The notes beneath the pieces were generated by a model. That model saw only the letters and a list, made by a program, of their open reading frames with translations. It had not been told where the DNA came from and made no database searches. 64,000 bases of DNA from Caldilineae bacterium (GTDB taxonomy: Bacteria > Chloroflexota > Anaerolineae > JAAEKA01). The stretch covers positions 1 through 64,000 of the forward strand of contig JACKBK010000012.1 of assembly GCA_020634555.1 (NCBI GenBank), read 5' to 3'. The translations under genes were made by a program, and so were the position numbers. Below are positions 28,264 to 35,545 of this stretch, in pieces. The first letter of the stretch is position 1, and each line of letters starts with the position of its first letter.

Positions 28264-29313
28264 ATGCACACAGCCATTCAGCTCTTAAACGCGAACGACT
28301 CAGAGGCCTTTGAGCCAGCGCCAGCATACGATGGTCCCATGGTCGATAGCTTTGGCCGGGCCATCAACTATCTGCGCATCTCGTTGACCGACGCGTGCAA
28401 TCTGCGCTGCGTCTACTGTATGCCGGAGCAGATGACCTTCCGGCCCCGCGACGAGTTACTGCACGGGCACGAGATACTGAGCATCGTTCGTGCGGCGGTC
28501 GATCTGGGCACCACCAAGATACGTCTGACCGGCGGCGAGCCAACCATTCGGCCAGGCATCGTGGAGATGGTCCGCAGCATCGCGGCTGTGCCAGGCATCA
28601 CCCAGGTGGCGATGACCACCAATGGCCTGTTGCTGGCTGAACTGGCTGAGCCGCTGGCGCGTGCTGGCCTGCGCGGCCTGAACGTCAGCATCGACACCCT
28701 GGACCCGGTCAAGTTCAAGCGCATCACGCGCTGGGGCGACTTGGGCAGGGTGTGGGACGGCATCACGGCCGCTGAGGCCGCCGGGCTGCACCCGTTGAAG
28801 ATCAATGCCGTCGTGACCCGCGGCTTCAACGAGGACGAGGTTGTCTCGCTGGCACGCTTGAGCATCAACCGGCCCTGGCACATTCGCTTCATCGAGCTGA
28901 TGCCCTTCGGCAGCGTGGCTGACTTCCAACAGGAGGTCGTGGTATCATCGGCTGAAACCAGGGCGCTCATCGAGGCCGAACTGGGACCATTGCATCGCGT
29001 TGCCGGAAACGACACCGACCCGGCGAGGCCCTATCGACTGGCCGGAGCGCGCGGGCAGATCGGCTTCATCAGCTCGGTGACAGAGCCGTTTTGTGCCGGC
29101 TGCAACCGCTTCCGCCTGACCGCTGATGGCAAGCTCAGACTTTGTTTGTTGCGCGATAAGGAAGTAGACTTACTCACTCCGCTGCGCAGCGGGTGTACAG
29201 TAGATGACCTGAAGGAAATCATTCGCACCGCGGTGTGGAACAAGCCCTGGGGCCATGGTCTGCCTGACGGGATCGTGCCGCAAGGGCGGGTGATGTCTCA
29301 GATTGGCGGTTGA
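28264..29313 (+). CDS. moaA: GTP 3',8-cyclase MoaA
   Basis: A 349-residue radical-SAM enzyme that converts GTP to (8S)-3',8-cyclo-7,8-dihydroguanosine triphosphate, the first committed step of molybdenum cofactor synthesis. The N-terminal radical-SAM cluster motif is CNLRCVYC (C45, C49, C52), followed by LTGGEPTIRPG. The second, C-terminal [4Fe-4S] site is CAGCNRFRLT and LRLCLL. The C-terminal Gly-Gly (QIGG) required by MoaC-linked enzymes is present. The first 25 residues precede the usual start MVDSFGRAINYLRIS, so translation could also begin at 28339. Cotranscribed with the SufR-like gene. No other moa genes are in the window. Confidence 0.95.
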   Translation: MHTAIQLLNANDSEAFEPAPAYDGPMVDSFGRAINYLRISLTDACNLRCVYCMPEQMTFRPRDELLHGHEILSIVRAAVDLGTTKIRLTGGEPTIRPGIVEMVRSIAAVPGITQVAMTTNGLLLAELAEPLARAGLRGLNVSIDTLDPVKFKRITRWGDLGRVWDGITAAEAAGLHPLKINAVVTRGFNEDEVVSLARLSINRPWHIRFIELMPFGSVADFQQEVVVSSAETRALIEAELGPLHRVAGNDTDPARPYRLAGARGQIGFISSVTEPFCAGCNRFRLTADGKLRLCLLRDKEVDLLTPLRSGCTVDDLKEIIRTAVWNKPWGHGLPDGIVPQGRVMSQIGG

Positions 29314-29440
29314 GCCGCCTCAGGTTAGCTCAGACCGGTCTTCAACCGAGTCGGACCAGCAAAAACTTTAGACCCTTACGCCTTGTTGCAGCCGGCTGGC
29401 TGCCAGGCATTTCATAACCCTTTTTCAGGAGGCAAGTATC

Positions 29441-29863
29441 ATGGCAACAGCAGTACAAACTCTCGAGCCGGAAGTGACATTCGTGGATGGCGTGACCATC
29501 ACTGAGAATGCAGCCAGCAAGCTCAGTGGTATCCTGGCGGAAAAAGGCCAGGCGGAAACGCACGGCCTGCGTGTCTTTGTTCAGGGCGGCGGCTGCGGCG
29601 GCATGCAGTACGGCATGACCTTTGAAAACCAGACTCGCCCCGGCGACCAGGTATACATGCAGCACGGTATGAAGGTGTATGTTGATCCGACCAGCCTCTT
29701 CTACATCAACGGCGCGGTCATCGACTACAAAGACAGCCTGATGGGCGGCGGATTCAGCATCGATAACCCGCAAGCCGTCTCCTCGTGCGGATGTGGCAGT
29801 TCGTTCCGCACCAAGCAAAGCCATACCGGCGAAGAGATGGCCGACAGTTGCGGCTATCACTAA
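29441..29863 (+). CDS. erpA: A-type iron-sulfur carrier (ErpA/IscA/SufA family)
   Basis: A 140-residue HesB/IscA-family protein that accepts and delivers Fe-S clusters. The three ligand cysteines are in place: C52 in GGGCGGMQY and C116/C118 in SCGCGSSF. The domain begins VTITENAASKLSGIL and includes VYVDPTSLFYINGAVIDY. The phrase GGGFSIDNPQAVSSCGCGSSF is typical of ErpA-like proteins. An additional C-terminal extension of about 17 residues includes another Cys (DSCGYH). It has its own ribosome-binding site (aggagg) and a strong terminator, and is close to the Fe-S sensing regulator gene. Confidence 0.93.
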   Translation: MATAVQTLEPEVTFVDGVTITENAASKLSGILAEKGQAETHGLRVFVQGGGCGGMQYGMTFENQTRPGDQVYMQHGMKVYVDPTSLFYINGAVIDYKDSLMGGGFSIDNPQAVSSCGCGSSFRTKQSHTGEEMADSCGYH

Positions 29864-29934
29864 ACAGGTAGGAATGCAGGAGCACGAAGGCACTCAGCGC
29901 TCCGGCTAAGTCCTCGACTCCGAACAAAAAAAGC

Positions 29935-29984
29935 CGCAAGGCGCGGGTTGCAGCCACAGTGCCGCAACCCGCGCCTTGCGTTTT
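29935..29984 (+). terminator. Rho-independent terminator of erpA
   Basis: A 17-bp perfect GC-rich stem (29935-29951 and 29964-29980) with a 12-nt loop and a tttt tail. An A-run at 29926-29932 on the other side could make it bidirectional. Confidence 0.92.
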
Positions 29985-30023
29985 GGTATCAGCATTCACT
30001 TTCGTTGCACTCCGGGAGACCCC

Positions 30024-30407
30024 ATGCAAGCCCGTTTCTTCACCGTCGCCGAAGCCAATGCCATCCTGCCACGACTGGTCGAGTTGCTTGAGGAGGCCAT
30101 GCAGGCCAGACGAACCATCGTCGAGGCGCGCCCCGAACTTTGGCCGGTGCTGAAAAAGTCCATCGGCAACGGCGGCAGCAAAAAGGCCGGCGAGATGCTG
30201 CCCGAGTTTCGACGCCTGGAGGCCGCAGTGGCCGAGATCCAGGACCTGGGCGTTCATCTCAAAGACACTGACCTGGGACTGGTGGATTTCCTGCACCGGC
30301 TGCCCGATGGCAAGGAGGTCTATCTCTGCTGGCGCTATGGCGAACATGAGGTCGCGTACTGGCACGAACTGCACGCCGGCTACGCGGGACGCAAACGGCT
30401 GAATTGA
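30024..30407 (+). CDS. DUF2203 family protein
   Basis: A 127-residue helical protein of the DUF2203 family. Family pattern: FFTVAEANAILPRLVELLEE at the start, a coiled-coil-prone middle, FRRLEAAVAEIQDLGVHLKD and the C-terminal VDFLHRLPDGKEVYLCWRYGE with HELHAGYAGR. The chosen ATG (30024) follows gggag by 7 nt; the frame is open 16 codons upstream, but that part overlaps the terminator. The function of the family is unknown. It precedes the phosphomutase-like gene by 70 nt on the same strand. Confidence 0.88.
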   Translation: MQARFFTVAEANAILPRLVELLEEAMQARRTIVEARPELWPVLKKSIGNGGSKKAGEMLPEFRRLEAAVAEIQDLGVHLKDTDLGLVDFLHRLPDGKEVYLCWRYGEHEVAYWHELHAGYAGRKRLN

Positions 30408-30477
30408 CATGCCGCCCAGAGGCGCCGCGCGCTGCAATCTCCACATACGCGACACGCGCTGCGATTAGGAACGTGTG

Positions 30478-31395
30478 ATGACTCAAGTTGTAGTCCTGTT
30501 TCTGGATGGCGTTGGACTGGGAAGTGACGATCCCGCGGTGAACCCGCTGGCAGCGGCTGAGATTCCAGTGCTCATTGAACTGCTGGACGGTGCGCGGCCA
30601 CTGCAATCTGTCGGGCGCGTCAGTGGATCGCAGGCCAGTCTGGTACCCACCGATGCAACGTTGGGCGTGGCTGGCAAGCCGCAGAGCGCCAGCGGCCAGG
30701 CGGCGCTGGTAACGGGCCTCAACGTCCCCCAGATGATCGGCGGGCACTATGGCCCACGCCCCAACAAGCAAATCCGCGCGATATTGGAGGGTACGACGCT
30801 GTTTTCACAAGCGCTGGCAGGGGGCGCATCGGTCGCCTTCGCCAACGCCTATCCCCAGGGCTATTTCGACGCGGTCCAGCGCGGCAAGCGGCTCCACGGA
30901 GCGATTCCCCACGCGGTACAGGCGGCCGGCATCCGGCTGCGCACAGCGGATGATCTGCGCGCCCGACAGGCGCTCAGTGTTGACCTGACCAACGCCGGCT
31001 GGCGGAACGGACTTGGCTACGCGAACATACCGCTGTGGACAGCCCAGGAGGCCGGCGGGCTACTGGGTGATCTGGCAGTCGGCCACGATCTCACGTTCTT
31101 CGATAACTGGGCGACCGACATGGTGGGGCATCACAACGACATGGCCGAGGCGTTGCACCTGCTGGCCGATCTGGACCAGTTTCTAGCCGGGCTGTTGGCA
31201 ACGGTTGATCTGGATGAGACACTCATCATCATAACCAGTGACCACGGCAACCTCGAAGACACCAGTGTGCGCGGACACACGCTCAACCCGGTGGCTACGG
31301 TGGTCATCGGCGCGGGACAGCAGGCGGTGGCCGAGCAGATCAGCAGCCTGACCGACATCACGCCGGCGCTGCTGGCTATCCTCAAGGCAGGTTGA
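30478..31395 (+). CDS. Metalloenzyme of the phosphoglycerate mutase/alkaline phosphatase superfamily
   Basis: A 305-residue protein with the metalloenzyme fold of cofactor-independent phosphoglycerate mutase, phosphopentomutase and alkaline phosphatases. Metal ligands and motifs seen: the N-terminal Asp in LFLDGVGLGSDD, SASGQAALVTGLN (the region that carries the nucleophile), FDNWATDMVGHHND, and ITSDHGNLEDTSVRGHT. At 305 residues it is shorter than iPGM (~510) because the inserted phosphotransferase domain is missing, so it is more likely a phosphatase or a phosphomutase-like enzyme. A GTG at 30475 directly before the ATG is an alternative start. The stop codon lies in a hairpin shared with the convergent gene. 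Confidence 0.85.
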   Translation: MTQVVVLFLDGVGLGSDDPAVNPLAAAEIPVLIELLDGARPLQSVGRVSGSQASLVPTDATLGVAGKPQSASGQAALVTGLNVPQMIGGHYGPRPNKQIRAILEGTTLFSQALAGGASVAFANAYPQGYFDAVQRGKRLHGAIPHAVQAAGIRLRTADDLRARQALSVDLTNAGWRNGLGYANIPLWTAQEAGGLLGDLAVGHDLTFFDNWATDMVGHHNDMAEALHLLADLDQFLAGLLATVDLDETLIIITSDHGNLEDTSVRGHTLNPVATVVIGAGQQAVAEQISSLTDITPALLAILKAG

Positions 31396-31429
31396 ACAGG
31401 CTTTGACGCCGACTTCAACCTGCCTTGAG
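31381..31429. terminator. Coding-end inverted repeat shared by two convergent genes
   Basis: A 16-bp perfect inverted repeat (31381-31396 and 31414-31429, ctcaaggcaggttgaa and complement) encloses 17 nt. The left arm encodes the last codons of the + gene and the right arm those of the - gene, so both proteins end in LKAG. It should act as a bidirectional terminator. Confidence 0.85.
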
Positions 31430-31711
31430 TTTGTCGGCGGTATTGCGCCAACTGATCGCTGGATAGGCGGCATCCAATTCGGCAGCTACCGCGGCGGCGA
31501 TGTCGGTGACTGCGCCTGACCGCTCACCGGCCTCCTCCCAATGAAATCCATCGGTGTAAGCGTCGCTACCGGTGACGCCTGCAGCCATCGCTGCGTTGTC
31601 AATGGCCTCCTGAAAACGAATGGGTAGCGGCTGGGATGCGCGCTCGCGGCCCTCGCGTACGCGGACCTGGGCGGGGATATCATGCCAGTAGAGCACCTGA
31701 ACTTGCGCCAT
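31415..31711 (-). CDS. Virulence-factor family (PF13769-like) small protein
   Basis: A 98-residue protein resembling the conserved small domain annotated as virulence factor, common in Alphaproteobacteria, Actinobacteria and Chloroflexota. Matching pattern: VLYWHDIPAQVRVREGRERAS, PLPIRFQEAIDNAAMAAG, SDAYTDGFHW and the C-terminal VAAELDAAYP. The name comes from family annotation; I know of no demonstrated biochemical role, and nothing here points to virulence. It converges with the phosphomutase-like gene. Confidence 0.8.
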   Translation of the reverse strand: MAQVQVLYWHDIPAQVRVREGRERASQPLPIRFQEAIDNAAMAAGVTGSDAYTDGFHWEEAGERSGAVTDIAAAVAAELDAAYPAISWRNTADKLKAG

Positions 31712-31760
31712 GGTGGGATCCTTTCAACCTCGTTTGGTGCCTACTCAGCCCGTAGAGCAT

Positions 31761-31829
31761 TGTCATTCCCGCGAAGGCGGGAACCCAGGTCTGCGAATAG
31801 TGGATTCTCGTCTGCGCGGGAATGACGGG
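31761..31829. repeat. Bipartite CATTCCCGC element
   Basis: First hairpin attcccgcgaaggcgggaa, spacer containing cccaggtctgcgaatagtgg, second hairpin attctcgtctgcgcgggaat, ending in gacggg. It lies upstream of the LuxR-Kelch gene. Confidence 0.88.
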
Positions 31830-31939
31830 TGAGCAGTTGCCTCGTTTGTTTGATGAGCGTCAATTGTAGCACGCCGGACGACTTCTCGTGAATCTTCTTT
31901 CTACTTCTCGATTCCACATTCCTGTGGCACAATGTCGGC

Positions 31940-33280
31940 ATGTCCGCTGACGAAAATCCCCTCAGCAAGCGCGAACAAGAGATACTGACTCTGGTGGCCC
32001 GGGGCCTGACCAACCAGGAGATCGCCAAAGAGCTGGTGATCAGCCATAACACGGTCAAGGTGCATTTGCGCAACATCTTTGCCAAGCTGGAGGTAGTCTC
32101 GCGCACCGAAGCTACTGTCAAGGCTGCCCAGTCTGGTTGGATCGATCTGGCCGGCATCGAGGAGCAGACGGACGATGAGGCCGCGCCTGCGGCGTTGCCG
32201 CCCGCGCTTCCTCCCCTGGCCCGCTGGCAGCGGGTCTATTTCTTCCTGGCCGCGTCACTGGTGTTGCTGGCGCTGTTGGCACCAAACCTGTTGACGCGGC
32301 TGGAGGCGCAAGCGCCTGAAAACGACCTCTCGGACGCCGGCCGGGCAGAGATCGGCGCGGTAACACGGGTCGCCACCAACCGCTGGAACAGCCTGGCCGC
32401 GTTGCCGTTCGCGCGCAGCCGGCTGGCGCTGGTCGCGCTGGACGATGTGTTGTACGCCATCGGTGGAGAAGACGCAGACGGACCGGCCAGCGACGTTGAT
32501 GTCTACGATCCCGAAACCAACGGCTGGCTGCCGCGGACCGCCCTGCCGATGCCGGTTGCCAACGTCCAGGCGGCCGCTGTCGATGACCAAATCTTCATCC
32601 CCGGCGGAACTACTGCCGACGGCACGACGAACGCCGGGTTGCAGGTGTACGATGCCACGTCCGACTCGTGGCAGGCGGGCGCTATGATGCCTGCCCCGCG
32701 GGCCGGCTACGCGCTGGCAGCGTTGGACGACACGTTGTATCTGTTCGGCGGCTGGGACGGCACGGCCTATTCCGACAGCGTCTGGGAGTACGACCCGGCG
32801 GGCGACGTGTGGATGCAGCGGTCGCCGCTGCCGCGCGCGATTGGATTCGCCGGCGCAGCAGCCTTTGACGACCGGATCCTGGTGGCCGGTGGCTTCGATG
32901 GCGTCTCGGAGTACGCTGACTGCTCGCTCTATTATCCAGAGGATGACCGCTGGGAAACGTGCGCGCCGATGATCCTACCGCGCGGCGGGTTGGGCCTGGC
33001 GGTGGATGGCACATCGGTGTATGCCATCGGCGGCGGCTGGCAGCGCGCCATGGGATTCAACGAGCGCTACGACACGTTGACCAACACCTGGTCGTCGATT
33101 CCGTCGCCGGTTCCAGGGCAGTGGCTCAACCCAGGTATCGCCAGCCGCGGCTCGCAGGTCTACGCCGTCGGCGGCTGGAGCGGCGGCTATCTCGATTTCA
33201 ACGAGGCGTTTCAGTCCACCTTCCGCGCCTTCCTGCCGTTGGGCACGCGCGGACAACCCGGCGAGGCGGGAGGGCAGTGA
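31940..33280 (+). CDS. Membrane-anchored LuxR-type HTH protein with extracellular Kelch repeats
   Basis: A 446-residue protein joining three parts rarely seen together. Residues ~5-65 form a LuxR/GerE DNA-binding domain (LSKREQEILTLVARGLTNQE, ELVISHNTVKVHLRNIFAKL). After an acidic Pro-rich linker, residues ~98-118 form one transmembrane helix (VYFFLAASLVLLALLAPNLL). Residues ~135-430 contain about six Kelch-type blades (LDDVLYAIGGEDADG, DDTLYLFGGWDG, RILVAGGFDGVSEY, GTSVYAIGGGWQRA), which should fold as an extracellular beta-propeller. The layout suggests a one-component sensor that binds an outside ligand and controls transcription from the membrane, like CadC or ToxR. The target genes are unknown. 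Confidence 0.9.
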   Translation: MSADENPLSKREQEILTLVARGLTNQEIAKELVISHNTVKVHLRNIFAKLEVVSRTEATVKAAQSGWIDLAGIEEQTDDEAAPAALPPALPPLARWQRVYFFLAASLVLLALLAPNLLTRLEAQAPENDLSDAGRAEIGAVTRVATNRWNSLAALPFARSRLALVALDDVLYAIGGEDADGPASDVDVYDPETNGWLPRTALPMPVANVQAAAVDDQIFIPGGTTADGTTNAGLQVYDATSDSWQAGAMMPAPRAGYALAALDDTLYLFGGWDGTAYSDSVWEYDPAGDVWMQRSPLPRAIGFAGAAAFDDRILVAGGFDGVSEYADCSLYYPEDDRWETCAPMILPRGGLGLAVDGTSVYAIGGGWQRAMGFNERYDTLTNTWSSIPSPVPGQWLNPGIASRGSQVYAVGGWSGGYLDFNEAFQSTFRAFLPLGTRGQPGEAGGQ

Positions 33281-33480
33281 CAGTAAGAAGGGAAAGTAGG
33301 GAAACGATGGAAACGAGGTGTAATTTCGTGGATGGCTTACGGAAAACCTGGCAGACAATGTTTTCTGCGGGCTGAACCATTAAAACGGAATGATTCGGCA
33401 TCACCTTTCACGCCTTCACGTTTCACCTTTCCTATAACACGCTCCGAGTATTACGAAGCCCATTTCACAGGAGAAACCCC

Positions 33481-33756
33481 ATGTCCGATCTACAAACGCA
33501 GTTCGAAACCGCAGCCGCCGACGCCCAGAAGCTGGCGCGCCGGCCTGATGACAAGACGCTTCTCAAGCTCTACGGCCTCTACAAGCAGGCTACCGTGGGC
33601 GATGTGCAGGGCAAACGGCCCGGCTTCACCGACATGTCCGGACGCTTCAAGTATGACGCCTGGGCCAAGGTTAAAGGCATGTCGGAGGAGGATGCGATGC
33701 AGGCCTACATCGATATGGTCGAAGAGATGAAGACGAAATACGGTTACACCGGCTGA
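33481..33756 (+). CDS. Acyl-CoA-binding protein
   Basis: A 91-residue acyl-CoA-binding protein (ACBP), a four-helix bundle that binds and buffers long-chain acyl-CoA esters in the cytoplasm. The full family pattern is present: FETAAADAQKLARRPDD, LLKLYGLYKQATVGDVQGKRP (the Tyr and Lys contact CoA), KYDAWAKVKGMS and the last helix AYIDMVEEMKTKYG. An aggag sequence precedes the ATG. ACBP is nearly universal in eukaryotes but patchy in bacteria. It is followed after 17 nt by the DUF5996 gene. Confidence 0.95.
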   Translation: MSDLQTQFETAAADAQKLARRPDDKTLLKLYGLYKQATVGDVQGKRPGFTDMSGRFKYDAWAKVKGMSEEDAMQAYIDMVEEMKTKYGYTG

Positions 33757-33773
33757 CGGGGAGCGGAACGACA

Positions 33774-34604
33774 GTGACGAAAGAAGAATTCCCCGACCTG
33801 AACAGGCCGGACTGGCAGGCCACGCGCGACAGCATGAAGCTGTACGCGCGCGTGGTGGGCAAGGTACGTCGCGCGCTCGCGCCCCCTGAAAAGCACTGGT
33901 GGCACGTTGGATTGCGCATGGCTGCTGAAGGCCCCACCACCGGACCGATCCCCGGCAACGCCGGCAGCGTCGAACTGCTGCTGGACTTCGTCAACCATCA
34001 GCTTGTCTTTACTACCAGCCGTGGCCAGCGAGTGGCACAGCCGTTGCACGGCCAGCCGGTGGCGCAGCTTGGCCACGAAACCATGGCGCTGTTGGATAGC
34101 CTGGGCATCCACGTCACTATGGACGCTGACCAGCTCGCCGGCGAGAGGCCGCTGTCGTACGACCGAGACGAGGCGGCGCGGCTCTGGCAGGCGTTCAGCG
34201 CGGTGGGCCTGGTGCTGGCGCAGTTCAAGGGTTCCCTTCGGGAAGAAACCGGCCCACTGCTTCTCTGGCCGCACAACTTCGATCTGGCTTTCTTGTGGTT
34301 TTCCGGCCGCAAGGTCTCCGGCCCGGATCCGGCCGATCCAGAAAATGCCGACGAGCAGATGAACTTCGGCTTCGAGCCGGGCGACGCCGGCATCCCCGAG
34401 CCGTACTTCTACGTCACCGCTTATCCGAAACCGGATGGGTTTGCCGGATCGCCGCTGCCTGCCGGCGCGGTCTGGCAGACAGCAGGATGGACCGGCGCAG
34501 TCCTGCCGTATGCCGAGCTTCTCAAACAGGCCGATCCGGCGCAGCACCTGCTGGCGTTTTTCCGGGCTGCCCAGAAGGCCGGCGCGCGCTTCATGAAAGA
34601 CTGA
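33774..34604 (+). CDS. DUF5996 family protein
   Basis: A 276-residue cytoplasmic protein matching the DUF5996 pattern: FPDLNRPDWQATRDSMKLYA, KVRRALAPPEKHWWHVGLR, LDFVNHQLVFTTSRG, GPLLLWPHNFDLAFLWFSG and the C-terminal AWQTAGWTG-like stretch AVWQTAGWTGAVLPYAEL. The function is unknown. Translation starts at GTG after a ggagcgg sequence. It is probably cotranscribed with the acyl-CoA-binding protein gene. Confidence 0.88.
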   Translation: MTKEEFPDLNRPDWQATRDSMKLYARVVGKVRRALAPPEKHWWHVGLRMAAEGPTTGPIPGNAGSVELLLDFVNHQLVFTTSRGQRVAQPLHGQPVAQLGHETMALLDSLGIHVTMDADQLAGERPLSYDRDEAARLWQAFSAVGLVLAQFKGSLREETGPLLLWPHNFDLAFLWFSGRKVSGPDPADPENADEQMNFGFEPGDAGIPEPYFYVTAYPKPDGFAGSPLPAGAVWQTAGWTGAVLPYAELLKQADPAQHLLAFFRAAQKAGARFMKD

Positions 34605-34624
34605 GCGCTTGAGCGTGACAGAGA

Positions 34625-34653
34625 TTGACAGTCTGTGCTGAAGGCGCTACAAT
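34625..34653 (+). promoter_or_regulatory. Sigma70 promoter of tRNA-Arg
   Basis: Perfect -35 box ttgaca (34625-34630), 17-nt spacer and -10 box tacaat (34648-34653), ending 10 nt before the tRNA. Its architecture is identical to the promoter at 27474-27502, so this organism's housekeeping sigma factor uses the standard boxes. Confidence 0.85.
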
Positions 34654-34663
34654 CGCGACGCAG

Positions 34664-34737
34664 GCCCCCGTAGCTCAGTGGAACAGAGCACCGGACTTCT
34701 AATCCGATGGTCGCAGGTTCGAATCCTGCCGGGGGTG
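34664..34737 (+). tRNA. tRNA-Arg (anticodon UCU)
   Basis: A 74-nt cloverleaf: acceptor stem gcccccg/cgggggt (the first pair is G-U), D-arm from tagctcagtggaacagagca, anticodon stem ccgga/tccgg with loop cttctaa (anticodon tct, reading AGA), and T-arm gcagg-ttcgaat-cctgc. The discriminator base is g, and the 3' CCA is not encoded (cac follows). Confidence 0.97.
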
Positions 34738-34744
34738 CACACAA

Positions 34745-34776
34745 GCCGGAGACCCGAATGGGTCTCCGACTTTTTT
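34745..34776 (+). terminator. Rho-independent terminator of tRNA-Arg
   Basis: A 9-bp perfect stem (34747-34755 and 34760-34768, cggagaccc and complement), loop gaat, then a run of six T (34771-34776). Confidence 0.93.
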
Positions 34777-34822
34777 CGTGGTACATCCAGGCGAAAGGCG
34801 CTACTGTTGTGTCAACGTTAAT

Positions 34823-34968
34823 CTGAGGAGTAGGCATCCTCAGATGCCGGGTTTAGCGCGTTACAAAGGTCCGCATAGGGCGGCTCGGTCAGCTCTTCTG
34901 GGAGGCTTTGCACAGATCGGCCGCAGCAATGTCTATTTTCAAGCCGGGCGGCGCATCTGAGGATGCGC
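34823..34968. repeat. Structured repeat (copy 1) flanked by inverted gcatcctcagatgc boxes
   Basis: A ~66-nt element at 34878-34943 (ggcggctcggtc ... ggaggctttgcacaga ... tcggccgc ... gtctattttc) recurs at 47605-47672. On either side lie 14-nt boxes, gcatcctcagatgc (34834-34847) and its exact reverse complement (34953-34966), each of which can also fold on itself. No gene is present in 34777-35061. Confidence 0.75.
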
Positions 34969-35061
34969 ACTCCGCGAATGACGGGCTATCTTCGAAGCGG
35001 GATGCCCACTCCACAGAGCGAAACGTCAACGCCGTTTAGGCGAGCGTCAGGCACCTGCCAA

Positions 35062-35424
35062 TCAGCGTTGCAGGACGAAGAAGTAGAAGAGGACGATGCC
35101 GATCACCGTGGCGATGGCAAGCACGACCTTGAAGAGCGGTTTGCGCGTCTTGTGGCGGAAGACGAACATGCCCAGCCAGCCGCCGATGAAGCCGCCGATA
35201 AGCGCCAGCACATGCAGCACGATCTCGGGCACACGCCAACCTTTGCGGACGGCCTGCGCCTTGTCGATGCCGTACAGCAGGAAGAGTGAGATCGACCAGC
35301 CGACCAGCCAGTCGATGTACCAGTTGAGCTGTACGAGAAGCAACAGCGCGATAAAAATGCCGCCGCCGAGAACGATTGCGCCAATGGTGTAGGCGCGATT
35401 GCGGGGATCGGTACGGTTTGCCAT
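35062..35424 (-). CDS. DUF1294 membrane protein
   Basis: A 120-residue membrane protein with four predicted helices. The DUF1294 signature occupies the second half: LYGIDKAQAVRKGWRVPE, LHVLALIGGFIGGWLGMFVF and RHKTRKPLFK, followed by a last hydrophobic helix. Two more N-terminal helices precede it (TIGAIVLGGGIFIALLLLV, WYIDWLVGWSISLFLLYG). The function of the family is unknown. Single gene on the - strand. Confidence 0.9.
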   Translation of the reverse strand: MANRTDPRNRAYTIGAIVLGGGIFIALLLLVQLNWYIDWLVGWSISLFLLYGIDKAQAVRKGWRVPEIVLHVLALIGGFIGGWLGMFVFRHKTRKPLFKVVLAIATVIGIVLFYFFVLQR

Positions 35425-35453
35425 GAAGTCCTTCCTTGGTTAGAACCACTCAC

Positions 35454-35527
35454 CCGTCACGCCTGGCACCGTGAAAGCGGGAATCCAGGTTTACGAAGGT
35501 GTGGATTCCCGCCTCCGCGGGAATGAC
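35454..35527. repeat. Bipartite CATTCCCGC element (first half decayed)
   Basis: cccgtcacgcctggcaccg, then gcgggaatccaggtttacgaaggtgtgg, then the perfect hairpin attcccgcctccgcgggaat followed by gac. The first hairpin has lost its left arm. It lies between sdaAA (3' side) and the DUF1294 gene. Confidence 0.8.
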
Positions 35528-35545
35528 AAGAATGGGCGCGTCGCC

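Noticed and set aside
34778..34960. 60-codon + strand frame after the tRNA terminator
   Set aside because: Composed of the structured repeat and its flanking boxes; no coding signature.
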